Assembly (NCBI RefSeq): GCF_963678635.1
Contig: NC_087065.1
Span: forward strand, 53,137,858 to 53,201,857
Length of the DNA: 64,000 nucleotides
Reading direction: 5' to 3'
Origin: Symsagittifera roscoffensis
Taxonomy: Eukaryota > Xenacoelomorpha > Acoela > Convolutidae
Shown: piece by piece, positions 47,501 through 58,019 of the stretch
Numbering within the stretch: the first letter of the stretch is position 1
Layout: every line of letters begins with the position of its first letter
The notes under the pieces: model-generated
The model's input: the letters and a program-made list of their open reading frames with translations, nothing else
Told to the model about the DNA's origin: nothing
The model's database searches: none
Translations under genes and position numbers: made by a program

Positions 47501-48880
47501 TTGGAAATCAATTTGTTTTATTCCGAAGTTTTTTTTTTTAAATTGCTCCTACTTTTGAGAAAGTCCTAGATCCGCCGCTGCTAACTCCCCTTGGCTGGCT
47601 TTAGTAGACAAGGAACGTCATCAAAAACGTGAGATAAAGCTCAATTTAAATTTTATTAAAATTATTAAAAATGTCATTTATCATGAAACCAAATAAATTA
47701 AGCTTTGTTTTCAATTAGCACGAAGACAGAACTTTGCCTTCTTTTACAAAAGTATGCGATTATCAGCTATTAAGTTCTGAGTTGAATGAGAACTACTATC
47801 ATATATAAGCTTATAAGATCAAATCCAATGATCATAGAATAGAACAAGACTACTAGTATCTGGTGAAACCTTGAAGATTCCGACCACCCTTTAACTGGTT
47901 TTAGGCTGATCAAATTGATGTTTTGCATCTTTGATATCTTGTAACTGTCAGAAGTTGGGTTAATCAATTTTGTTTACATTGATACGAACATTTTCTATAT
48001 CTAGAAAGCTCGAACAAAAAGTCCTAATCAAACCGATGGCTTATAGATATTCTTGAAACTCCCGAAGCTCCAACAAGCAATGATTATCAATGAAAAATTT
48101 TTCCTAACAGCGAATTGGGGATTTGACCCCTGCCGACGGAAATTTTTTCATTTGGTACGAATTGAAACACCCTCTCTTTGGTAGCTTACTTGATCCTTAA
48201 TCATTTCTTAACGCACCCTCAGTATATAATTACTTTGAGGGGGAGGTTGTGCCGACATAATGCACTTTTTTGGTCAAGTTTTTTCCAAAAAAGGCCATAA
48301 AAAGCTTATTTTTTGCCAATTTCTTTGAAAATTTGCTTGCAGCGCCTGAAAAGTGTTTTTTAAAGTAAAATTTTCAAAATAACCTCTTTATACTAATTTG
48401 AGAGAGCTCAGAAATCAATTTGCCTTACTCCAATAATTTTGGATTTCTTTGATAATTATCCCCCCACTGAGAAATTTTCCTTGATGCGCCCCAAATAACA
48501 TCCCATGGCTGGCTTTGGTAAACAAGGAATGTCATAAAAAGCGTGAGAAAAAACTATATTTTTATTTTTAAAAACAATATCTTAAATGTCATTTATCATG
48601 AAACCAAACATAATAATATTTGTTTTTAATTAGAACGAAGAAAAAACTTTGCGTTTTTAAACAAAGTATTCGAAACTGATCTATGTAGCTCTGATTATAC
48701 CAAAAACTTCTATCATAGATTCTCTTTTATGATCGATTCCAAAGATGATAGAGTAGATCAAAACTTTTCGTATCAGGCGAGGCCATAAAGGTTCCGACTA
48801 CCCTTTAACTTGTTTTAGACTGATCAAACCAAAATTCAGTGTTAAAGTTTGAGAATTAAAAAAAATAGAAAGACCAAAAG
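44600..48880. repeat. Five tandem units (750-910 bp), each with a decayed hAT-type MITE
   Basis: The block CCCGAAGCTCCAACAAGC recurs at about 44651, 45503, 46401, 47150 and 48061. Each is followed by TGATTATCGATGAAAAA..TTCCTAACA and then a decayed MITE. The MITE has TTCGACCCCCTGC, a GAGAGCGCGCGCC core and a CTAGATCCGCCCCTG-type end, at about 44703-45032, 45551-45924, 46446-46821, 47202-47582 and 48112-48499. The remainder of each unit carries AAAAACGTGAGATAAAGCTC, TCATGAAACCAAATAAATAA and TAGCACGAAGACAGAACTT. Thus MITE plus flank was amplified as one unit. Confidence 0.8.
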
Positions 48881-49347
48881 CAATTGGCCTCGTAATGTAT
48901 TCAGATCAAATTCCAAATGAAAAGTGGCTCACTGTGGCGATCGATCCTTGGACCTACATTAATCAAGAAGTGTGTGCAAATCACTATTTTAGCTGGAATC
49001 TGGAATCTGAAACGAGTCTTCCTGGGCTGCCTGTTTTATACTTTGATGCAAATAGTTTACCGCAAATTATTTACGGGCGGCGATTTGTCCCGCACCAAAA
49101 AATTGTACCATATTGAAAACAATTTTGTGGTGCGGGATAAATCGCCACGCGTAAGTAATTCGAGGTAAATTTTTAGCATCAAAGTATAAAACAGGTAGGC
49201 TAGGAAGACTCGTTTCAGATTCAAGAAACCACCTGTTAAAAAAGTGATGTGCACGCATTTCTTGAGTAATGCTGGCCCAAGGATCGATCGCCACAGTGAG
49301 TCATTTTTCTTTTGAAATTTGATCTGAATCGATTACGAGGCCAATTG
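48881..49347. mobile_element. 467-bp palindromic (foldback) element
   Basis: Two arms of about 225 bp, roughly 80-85% identical as inverted copies, meet near 49114, where GTCCCGCACC..AAAATTGT faces its complement. The ends are CAATTGGCCTCGTAATG (48881-48897) and GATTACGAGGCCAATTG (49331-49347), the tip of the MITE family nearby. Reading outward-in, both arms give a similar open stretch of about 60 codons (LTVAIDPW..., then LESETSLP.LPVLYFDA). The arms differ mostly at replacement sites plus a 3-bp indel, so it is not clearly under protein selection. Confidence 0.75.
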
Positions 49348-49558
49348 CGAATTTTGGTATTTAGTGCATTGAAAGCGGATTCCTCATTGTGAGCAAATTG
49401 TGCGTTGTAAGGACGCTCTACTTGATCTTTTTTTGTTCCTTCATTTTCTCTGATCGTTCTGACGAACTTTTTACAAGTTTGAATATTTGTTTCTGAATTC
49501 CAGATACTTATACACATCAAATTGATTGCTTATCCAGTGCACAGTTTAGTTTTGTCAT
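49332..49558. mobile_element. Decayed CATTACGAGGCCAA-type MITE
   Basis: It overlaps the right tip of the palindrome. It follows the 202-bp MITE at 50994 in order: AAGCGGATTCC, AAGGACGCTC, TTCATTTTCTCTGATCG, CTTATCCAGTGCACAGTTT. The right tip is mutated (TTTTGTCATG). Confidence 0.65.
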
Positions 49559-50993
49559 GTAGATAAAAAAAGGTCCTAAGACGAGAATTGAAGCACGCAA
49601 TTTGCTCGTAATAATGCGTTATCAGACTCAAATTATGTCCATTTAAACTTAACTTTACATGAGGGGGAGCAATAAAGTGACGGAAAAAGGAATAAAAAAA
49701 TCAACTTTTTAAAAGTTTTTCGGTTTCTTTTTTAAACGACAGTCGGAACATTCAAGGCTTTGTGCTGATACGAGCAGTCTTGTTTTTAAGTTATTCCCCA
49801 ACAAAAAAAGCTAAACAAATTATAATATGCTAAACCAGATATGAAGATAATAATTTTATAATAGAAATATCTGATGTATTCAGGAAAAAGCATTTTGAGA
49901 AAAATAGTCTTTTTTTAAAGATAAGCCTTTTAGCAAAAAGTATAGCCCAGAAGACTCGGAAAAATTTTAGGAATTTAAAAAAAAATTAAAAAAATCGTAA
50001 GAATTTACCGATGATGAATGATTTTAAGGTTTTAGTATGAATCATGGAATCATATTTGCCATTTTCTTCAATCTTTTTCAAACTTTAGACAAAGAAAACG
50101 AAAAAAAAATGCGAATACCTGGCCATGCAGGTTTTTTTCTAGTCATCAAAGGCTGTTTGAGTTCATCGACATAACTCGTTGTTGCATTTGCCGTGTTCGA
50201 GAAAGGCAGATAAATCAGACTCAGATAAAGGTTTGTCAAACAGTTCTGCTCCTATATTCACCCATTATCAGAAAGTAATCTAAAGTTGTAGCTCAGAAGT
50301 ATAAGGAGTTTGGAGTGGACAATGAGTGTATACAGGTTGTCATTGGGAAACGTTGTGCTATGGATCCAGTTGGCGGCAATTTTGCAAGAAATATTACACT
50401 TGCTACAATGTGCAAAATTCCATTACAGCCTTTCTGACAATGGGTATCGGAAATTTTGAACAGTTTAACCTGATAAGCAGAACAGCCCCATGATCAAGAT
50501 CAAGAACTCAAAAGTTACTTAAAGTTTTGGCAAAACGCAAGCATCCGACCTGTATCTCGAAACGACACCAGCTGAACAGATGCGTTCATGATGTTGCTGT
50601 GTTTTTGCAGAAGCTCCTGATTAAGATTAAGACCATTTATCCACGGGGGAAAGAACCAACACACGAGCTGTACAGCTCATCACGGCGAGCCGCTGTTGTG
50701 CCCCTGTTTAAGAACTACATGCAATTTTTTTTGGTTATTTTTCTACGAGATTAAGCTAGGAGATATATTAGGGCACACAAACTTTTCCACAGAATATGTT
50801 AACTTGATTTTCAGCCCACGCCAAAAGTGGCACACAAATAAAGGATCTTACCTAAAACCGTTTGAATTTCAACTATGTACAGATGTTACTGCAGAAAAAC
50901 AAAGCTTGTTCAGCCGATGATCGAATCGGTTATGATCACATTCGAAAACACTCGACAAGATTTGTGAACGTTATCACAAAACTTTTAAACGAA

Positions 50994-51195
50994 CATTACG
51001 AGGCCAAATCGTGCATTTTGTGCCTTTTAAGCGGATTCCGCAACAAGGACGCTCCCTTTGTTCTTCTTTTATTCTTTCATTTTCTTTGATCGCTCCGACA
51101 AAATTTTAACATGTTTAATGACTTGTCTATGGAATCCAGGAACATACAGACACAAAATTGTGTGCCTATCCAGTGCACAGTTTGGCCTCGTAATG
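50994..51195. mobile_element. 202-bp MITE, copy 1
   Basis: Terminal inverted repeats CATTACGAGGCCAAAtcGTGCA and TGCACAGTTTGGCCTCGTAATG, with no coding capacity. The flanking dinucleotide is AA on both sides. Same length as the copy at 56567. Superfamily not assigned. Confidence 0.8.
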
Positions 51196-51894
51196 AAAAA
51201 CTGTGGACTATCTCGTGAGATAACAAAAATGTTCTGACAGTAATTTAAAACTATTTTGTGGCGCCGTTGAGATATCATCAACTTGACGTTCCAAAATGAC
51301 GTTCTATGTCAATAGGCAGAGGATGACCCCCGCAAGTTTGGCAAAACAGCTTTTTTTTTGAAGCTGAAAGATTCTTTCATCAACAAAAAATCATTTCTAG
51401 TTTGCTTTAAATATTTCAGCAATTAATTGCAAGGAAAAATTAATGATTGTTTTTAGAAAACTTTAGATTTTTGGCTTTGCAATCATTTTTTGGAAGCCAT
51501 GATAAAGTTTTTTGCAAGCCGGATTTCTCGCCACTAACGCTATGCGATAATTGAAAAATCGAAGTTTCGATTGCATTGATAAATCCAGTTCAGCCAAATT
51601 AGGAATTTTAACAAGGATAACCGGTTATTGTGCAAGTAGCACAGATTGTTCCGACCATAATCTTTTATAAAAGTATTTTTAGTGTTTTTTGCGTAGTGTG
51701 ATAAAATGATCTAAACGGAAAACTAGAGCTTAGGAATATTCGACAATCATAGTAAAATAGGCAAATTGGACAACAGTTTTTGTAGAATAATGACTAGAAA
51801 AACAAAAAAAAATGAAAAAAAAAAAATTTGCAGCTTATTGAACTATTGAATTTTTTGATTTCAAAAAGGCGGAAAAAATTCAGAAAACTAATTT

Positions 51895-52180
51895 CACTCC
51901 AGAAAAACTAAGTTTTCGGGGCTTAAATTAAGCTATTGTATGCCTGTTTGCTTGCTTTATTCGCTCGAATTAAGACTAAAAGTCAAAAGTTTTAATCTTG
52001 TTTTTCTCGACTCTGGGACAATTTTATGAAACCCTTTAGGGTCGTTCGAATCACGACTGAAAAGACTTTAATATGATAGATCACATGACCCATTCCGTTG
52101 ACTGTTTGTGGTACCTGATTTGGCGTGGAAAACAAAAAAACTTGAACTCACTCACCCGAATACCAAGTTCCTCCCCATTT
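51895..52180 (+). repeat. Interspersed repeat shared with 25.0-25.3 kb
   Basis: Second copy of the repeat described at 25030: TCGCTCGAATTAAG, GAATCACGACTGAAAAGACTTTAATATG, CACATGACCCA, GTACCTGATTTGGCGTGG. A short plus-strand ORF spans it but is not shared. Confidence 0.55.
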
Positions 52181-52727
52181 TTCAAATGCGTCGGAACAAA
52201 AAGCTTGCAGTTGCAACATATAGTGCAAATATTGGAGTACAGGGCATCAATATCTTTAAGATGGTATAAAATTGCAATGCTGTTGGTTAAAATTTCATTT
52301 TTTGTCTGAGCAAAGAACTGCGTCGGTCTCTTTTCTTCAGAAGTCGGGAAAAAAAGAATTAAAATGTTCCGTTTCTTTCTTTAAAAAGAAAAAAACACAA
52401 CGTACAGACGCTTGCTACCAGATCAAATATAACCTAAGCTACAAGATATCAAATACAGTCAGCAGGTGATGTATAATATTAAGCTCAGTTTTGGTACAAA
52501 TTGCAGTTTGGTTTGAAAATTTGAGGATTTGTTTCCAGCCAATTTGGTTACCATTAAAGGTTACCATAGGAAAATTAAACAAAGAGTATTTTTGTAATAA
52601 ACGTTTTGAAAGTTTTGACTTGCACATGTTTAGGCGGAACGGATTAAGAAGTCATACAGCTTTGCCTCAAATTTTCAAATTTTAATAATGAGCGAGTCAC
52701 GATTTTTCATCAAATACTATTCAAATA

Positions 52728-52733
52728 TTTATT
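52728..52733 (-). terminator. Polyadenylation signal AATAAA of the integrin gene
   Basis: AATAAA on the minus strand, about 100 nt beyond the integrin stop codon, a normal place for 3' end processing. Confidence 0.5.
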
Positions 52734-52833
52734 GACTGTAGAAACATTGATGATGAGCGATTTTAGTGTCTTTATCTATCGATTTGGGTGCCTCCTGTTT
52801 ATCAGTTGTTCGATCGGTGCTTCAATTTGATCA

Positions 52834-53090
52834 CTATCCGAAGATACCCTTATCAATGTCATCGACTAACCCCCGCTTGGTCAAGGTCGGCTCAACTTCT
52901 TCGTCAACATACTCGTTTTCGTTAATCTGGTCTAGTCGAATCAGGTTCGGGTTGTGCTTCACAAGGAATCCGCTCTTGTATAGACCCAATATTAAGAGAG
53001 CCACCCAAGTTATCGAGATGAAGAGGGAGAAAAAAACTATCCACCAAGGAAACTCAGGTTGGATTATGACTGTGTTGATTTCAAAGGAAC
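52834..53090 (-). CDS. Integrin alpha chain, last coding exon (transmembrane and cytoplasmic tail)
   Basis: On the minus strand the exon follows a TTAG acceptor and starts in phase 1. Its 84 residues begin SFEINTVIIQPEFPWW, then a transmembrane helix of about 23 residues (IVFFSLFISITWVALLILGL). The juxtamembrane LYKSGFLVKHNP stands in place of the usual (L)YKxGFFKR. An acidic tail ends in DDIDKGIFG at the stop. The proline-Trp-Trp before the helix and the GFFKR-like motif after it are hallmarks of integrin alpha subunits, which pair with beta subunits at the plasma membrane to bind matrix and signal inward. The GFFKR variant (GFLVKH) is unusual: the second Phe and the Lys-Arg pair are replaced. 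AATAAA lies about 100 nt downstream. I am confident of the family and cannot name the subunit. Confidence 0.85.
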
Positions 53091-53424
53091 CTAAGCCGCA
53101 AACATCAAGCAATTAAATCAATCTACCGCAATAGCTTTCTTTCATTGAAAAAAGAAAACAAAACTTCACTCGGTTAAGATTCCTATAAGGAGTGAGAAAT
53201 ATTTGGTACCAAAATTGATTAAGAATACCCAAAAGTTCGGCTTATGATTTATTTTATCAAATATCGCAAGTACCAGGACAGTTTGGCCGATAACAATTAG
53301 TATTCAATTTTTTTTTGAAAATCGATAATTAATTAGTAGATCATTACTTAATTTTCAAACTGAGCAATGTAAAATTGAATAGGTTTCGATTTCAAATAAA
53401 TTCGCAACCCAAAAAACACCAAAC

Positions 53425-53689
53425 CTTTTTTGTTTCGGGGAAATTTGTTAGTATCTGTTTTGTAGTCGGCCTCCTTCACTTCGTAGTCCCCACCAATCCA
53501 AAACTTCTCTTTCCCTTTCACCATCTTTTTCCAAAACTGCTCTTCCAGAAACTCCACAGATATGGAAAGTGTCGTTTCTCTCTTTGAGTACAAAACGGGG
53601 ATAGTGAATTTGCATTTGGCGCAAACTCCACTGGAACATCTAGAAGCGTCATCGGTTTTCTGTTCTAATTTTGCGTCTTCAGAACAATC
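53425..53689 (-). CDS. Integrin alpha chain, penultimate exon (membrane-proximal ectodomain)
   Basis: A minus-strand exon of 265 bp between a TTGCAG acceptor (53690) and a GT donor (G|GTTTGG, 53424). It enters in phase 0 and leaves in phase 1, which fits the phase of the exon at 53090. The intron between them is 334 bp. The 88 residues begin DCSEDAKLEQ and contain CSSGVCAKCKFTIPVLYSK followed by a hydrophobic beta-strand pattern and FLEEQFWK. This matches the calf-2 segment of integrin alphas, where a C-rich stretch is followed by alternating hydrophobic residues and an F-rich strand. Earlier exons (beta-propeller, thigh, calf-1) were not found. A minus-strand ORF at 54421-54687, with a TTTTCAG acceptor near 54670, might be one, but nothing identifies it. 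Confidence 0.75.
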
Positions 53690-53903
53690 CTGCAACATAA
53701 AAGATCTCGGGTTAAGAATGTTTCACGGAATTTATGGATGTTTATGAATTTTTAGTGTTCCAGCCAAACTGTAAGCAAAAGCCAGGGTTTTTACTTACTC
53801 TGCCCAAAATCTAGCACTAGAGTTCTGATTAAGTGTTTTAATTTGTTTGTCACTGTAACATTTATGTTGTCATAAAATCATGTTTTCAATTTTTACAAGA
53901 ATG

Positions 53904-54083
53904 CTTCATTTCAATTTCGTCGGCCGTCGGCAACTCGCCCATCACTTCATTTTCCGTCACGCCCGCAATTTTTTGAAACCTACATGTTGGCAGGTTTCAA
54001 CCCGCATCTTCTTGCGTGCCTGACCTGAATTGCAGCGCGAAATGAAGTTGAAAAAATGAAGTTGAAAAAAGATCGAAATGAAG
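53904..54083. mobile_element. Candidate small MITE, relatively GC-rich
   Basis: About 180 bp bounded by CTTCATTTCAAT (53904-53915) and its near-complement GATCGAAATGAAG (54071-54083). It has an internal hairpin TTGAAACCT (53973-53981)/AGGTTTCAA (53992-54000) and a GC-rich left half (TCGTCGGCCGTCGGCAACTC). No target duplication identified. Confidence 0.35.
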
Positions 54084-54099
54084 TTGAATTATTTTACCA

Positions 54100-56160
54100 G
54101 CTACATACATGAAACAAAATCTAAATTAAACGGCTGAAGGGAATTTAAAGTAGTAGAATATTCTCGAGAGGAAACGAATAAAGTCAATTTTTAAAATTAT
54201 TATGATCTTTACTAACATGTTTTTAATGAAATGGGCTGTAGCTTAAAACAGTTCGTAAAAGCCCTCATTTTCTTCCAGGCAGATAGGTATTGAAAAACTG
54301 CTTATAAAATATTGTAATACTGAATGGTGGCATTTAATTTATGCTTCTAGGTTTAAAATCATTTTGTTTTAGGTAATAAAAAGCCTGTAATACCCTCAGG
54401 GAAATCAAGCTAATAGATAATTAAACAGTTCGAAAAAGTAAAACCCAAAAAACTTTAGGTAAATTGTCTATTTCCGTTAGATTTTTGGGTGATTCATGTT
54501 TACGTTTGAAAAATAATGCTCTTAAGATTCCTTTTTGCAATTTCACAATTTTAGTTAGGTGAGGTTGGATCGTAATCATAACTGATTGCCGGTTCACAAA
54601 AGCTTCGAAAAATTGAAGATTCTGCTGTTCAGAGAAGAAAAATCTAGTCTTCCACGTAATGCCTGAAAACTTGGTCAATTTTTGCATACCTATTCAATAT
54701 GTGGTTTGAAAGAACTTTTTTGTTGTTGTTTACAATAACCCCGAAATACTTACAAAATTTGTAACTTGAACTGAAGTAGCAAAAGAAAAGTAATCTTTCG
54801 AAAAGTTATTATGGAAAATCATAATTGAATTCACCTGGATTGACACTCATGCTGTTTTTGACGCCATTTTTTTTTTACTTTTTCTAAAGAGAATTTAAAA
54901 TTATCACATCTATATTTGTTTCATAACGTAGTATTATCAACAAGTAGCACGATCTTAGATCTATGAACTGTACTGGGAACATCACTTTTGTATTAAAACA
55001 AAAATGAATCTGTTACTTTTGTGTTAAAACAAAAATGAACTTGGGCTCCACATGCCAAAGAACGCAAGGGTAGTTTTTTTATCTGTTTGAACAAATTAAT
55101 ACCTGTTTCAAATTTTTCTGAGGAAATTCATGAAAACAACTTCTATTTTCATAGATTTTTCTATTTTTGTCGGTATATTCTCCTAGCCTCGTTCTTTTAC
55201 TCGGGATATGTTCAATTCATAGTCGAAAGATAGTGGAGTGTCTATCTATCCGATCAAGCTACTTTTTGTTGTTTAATTGTGTTTTTGAAGGTCTGAAATG
55301 CCCTATGGTCTGAAATGGCAATAAGTGGCGTCCCACGCAAAAAAAACTTTAAAGCATCTCTATCAACTGTTTTGAGGTCTCACCCGCTACCCCAGCTTTT
55401 TTTGCCACGGCAGCTTCTTTTAATCTCTAACCATTCTAATCTGATCATTAGTTTAAAGATAAAGAAAAAAAATGATTGATTGAACCCAACAATGACCTAG
55501 TATACATGATGTTTTCCGTTTTTCTTTATTTCTTATTATAAAGAAAAAAATGGGGCGGCTTGATTTCAAGATGTTGAAAAACTGAAGACTATATTTTTTA
55601 CCCACTTCGCTGCTGCTCTATTTTCGTCCAATCCAAACTTACTTTCCGCCAATGTAGTTCTCCCGAAACTGCGTTGTAAAAACTATATCGTCTGCGTACC
55701 CAGGAAAAACCTGGCAAATAGCTTATCATTGAGTCCATTAGTCGCTGTCATTCGTTGGGCATCTCGCCTAGCCCAAAAAGTCCCGTTCCAAATTGGCAGG
55801 TACTCGAATAGTTTTCAACTCGTTAAGTTTCATTTCGTTTAAGTTAGTATTCCCACTAATATCCATTTCTACATTGTCTACCATTTCGTTTTTGTTAGGA
55901 AATTAGTATCTATTTTAATAAAATTTCGATTTTTTAGCTACAACTTTAGGGCTATCATTACTGAGCCGTCACATGTCGCTGTCAATATCGTCGGTAAAGT
56001 TCTAGCGTGACTCTTTTAGAAAGTTTTTATGCACATTTCTTTCTTGAGTAATACATGTATTGGAATTTGTTTGTATCGCAGAAAACCGTTTGAACTTTTA
56101 ACGACAGTTGCACAGTGTTAGCCAAGGTATCCTTTCAACTCGGCTGTTCATGTAAGACCC
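54100..56160. other. Non-coding stretch, nothing firm
   Basis: Contains a two-copy 29-bp tandem repeat (CACTTTTGTRTTAAAACAAAAATGAA, 54983-55041) and the unidentified minus-strand ORF at 54421-54687. No other feature. Confidence 0.35.
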
Positions 56161-56488
56161 GTCAACTTGTTTTTTCAACTGTACAGTTCAAATACACAAA
56201 GCTTCGAAAAATGATTTTGATAAAGTCCTCTGTAGTGCTATAGGATATATCCTTCACCTCATCCGATTTTGTTCGGATAATTAGAAGTATAATCCTTTGC
56301 TTAAAACTCTTGCCATTTTTTGTGAGGTACGAAAGACACGGGGCTGGCGCAATCCATCTGTAATTTCTATTTCCTGCAGTTTTTGACAATTGTTTTAACA
56401 AGTAATGTTGCTGAGCAAATACTAAATTAAGAATAAATGTATGTACAAGTTGCATATACAAGTTTGAACTATAGTTGTATATGATAGA

Positions 56489-56562
56489 AGGAAAGTAGCC
56501 GAGCGTATACACAGTGCGTCCTGACGGGTTCGGCGTAGGTTTGAACCCTTTTCCTCTCTTTT
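56489..56562 (+). ncRNA. tRNA-like segment 1 with RNA polymerase III box A and box B
   Basis: Box A TAGCCGAGCG (56496-56505) and box B GGTTTGAACCC (56538-56548, full match to the GGTTYGANNCC consensus). Flanking GGAAA..TTTTCC could pair as an acceptor stem. AGCCGAGCG is typical of Ser/Leu tRNAs. It is probably tRNA-derived and not a working tRNA, since no convincing anticodon arm was found. Confidence 0.5.
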
Positions 56563-56566
56563 GCTC

Positions 56567-56768
56567 CATTACGAGGCCAAACTGTGCATTTTAAGAATTG
56601 TAAGTGAATTCCTCAACAAGGTCCTTGCTTTTGTTCTTCTTTTGTTCTTTCAATTTCTTAGATCGTTCCGGCAACATTTTGACGTGTCTAAAGACCTATC
56701 ACTCAAATCCAGGAAAGTACAGACACAAAATTGTGCGCCTATCCAATGTACAGTTTGGTCTCGTAATG
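56567..56768. mobile_element. 202-bp MITE, copy 2, inserted in a tRNA-like unit
   Basis: Ends CATTACGAGGCCAAACTGTGCA and TGTACAGTTTGGTCTCGTAATG. It splits unit 1 just before CAAATATGCGCCGA; unit 2 (near 57345) has the uninterrupted site. TC lies on both sides, suggesting a 2-bp target duplication. Confidence 0.8.
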
Positions 56769-57219
56769 TCAAATATGCGCCGAACTTCACGGAACATAAA
56801 TTTACGCTCAGTAACCGGTTTCAAACCCCACAATTTTTTTTCTGTTTTGTTTAGCTATTTAAATTAGTTCATAAAATGATCTTGGCCGACGTTGACTGAC
56901 AGGTTTTCTTCCTTCAAAAAAACGGGTTTTGCCAAAATGTGATACTTAATCCGAAATACAATTGTAGTGTTATAGAACATGTTCTTCACCTCATACAATT
57001 CTGTTCGGATAATTAGAAGCCGAATCCTTTGCTTAAAATTTAAGCCAATTTTGTGAGATACGAAAGACACGGGGCCAACGCAATCCATCTGTTATTTCGA
57101 TTTCCAGCAGTTTTTCTATTTTTTTTTAAAAGAAAGGTTGCTGAGCAAATAATAAATTAAGAACAAATGCAGATATCAGTTGCATATGCGAGTTTGAATT
57201 ATAGTTGCATATAATACAA

Positions 57220-57290
57220 GGATAGTAGCCGAGCGTATACACAGCGCGTCTGGGTGGATTCGGCGTATGCTCGAATCCATTTCCAAATCC
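57220..57290 (+). ncRNA. tRNA-like segment 2
   Basis: Same layout as segment 1: box A TAGCCGAGCG (57226-57235) is identical, and box B TGCTCGAATCC (57268-57278) has two changes from consensus. Probably an inactive relative. Confidence 0.4.
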
Positions 57291-57878
57291 AAGCAATTGC
57301 ATATCAATTTCCGAACCCCAAGACAATTTCCTTTTCTAAAATTCAAATATGCGCCGAGTTTGATGGAACATAAATTCACTCTCAGTAATCGGTTTTGAAC
57401 CCCCCCCCCCTGAAAAACTTTTTCTGCTTTATTTAGCTATTTAAACTAGCTCAAAAAACGGCTCTGACTGACCTTGATTAACAAGATTTTGTCTATCAAA
57501 AAACCTTGTTTTGCCAAAAATGCAATATTTATTCCAAAAAACATTTTTTGGCCTGCTTTTTTTATTAGCACCGGAAACAGCAAAAAACGTTCAGAGCAAA
57601 CAACACAGTAATTGTGAAGTTCATCAGCGCGAACCCAGCAACCCATTCAAATACAGCAGCCATTGAAACGACACAGCTCCAGTATGTCAGTCCTAAAATG
57701 GATATGTACTCTTCTAATTGAAAAATCAGATAAGTGCATTGGTAACTTCTCTAGAAAAAATGCAGGAGCAAAAGAAGGCGATTTCAAGAAGGAGTTCCCT
57801 CATTGATCCGATTTCACACCAAAACAAGCAGATGGGCAGTTGTCTGCAAGCATGTGTTACCGAGAGCCTGGATGGTGA

Positions 57879-58019
57879 GAGTGTGCACTGGACTTTGAAG
57901 ATGAAGCAAGTCGTTTAAACTGCGACAAATTCGATCAGTTTTGCATACCAGGAAACTGTAAGAAACACCCATATCACACCTTTTGTGATCTTGCCGAGAG
58001 AGAGAGAGTCGAAATTTAA
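57879..58019 (+). CDS. Short cysteine-spaced ORF, possible exon
   Basis: A 46-codon open frame between two stops contains LNCDKFDQFCIPGNCKKHP then YHTFCDLAERER, four Cys with spacing 6/4/7. The composition looks like a small disulphide-rich domain. No start codon or clear splice sites and no family recognised. It could be chance or an exon fragment. Confidence 0.2.
   Translation, partial: ECALDFEDEASRLNCDKFDQFCIPGNCKKHPYHTFCDLAERERVEI

Larger units (their letters stand above)
56161..57600 (+). repeat. Tandem units with a tRNA-like segment (possible SINE array)
   Basis: Two full diverged units and the start of a third. Shared blocks, in order: TGTAGTG.TATAG, CTCATnCAATTnTGTTCGGATAATTAGAAG, TCCTTTGCTTAAAA, GAAAGACACGGGGC..CGCAATCCATCTGT, GTTGCTGAGCAAATA, the tRNA-like part, CAAATATGCGCCGA, and TTTAGCTATTTAAA. 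Units 1 and 2 start at about 56200 and 56880; unit 3 breaks off near 57550. A 202-bp MITE interrupts unit 1. Tandem arrangement is unusual for SINEs. Confidence 0.65.

Noticed and set aside
54421-54687. Minus-strand ORF as a further integrin exon
   Set aside because: An acceptor-like TTTTCAG is present, but no integrin signature and no convincing donor in matching phase.
56489-56562. Functional tRNA gene
   Set aside because: Box A and box B are good, but no standard anticodon stem-loop could be placed and the segment is part of a tandem repeat.
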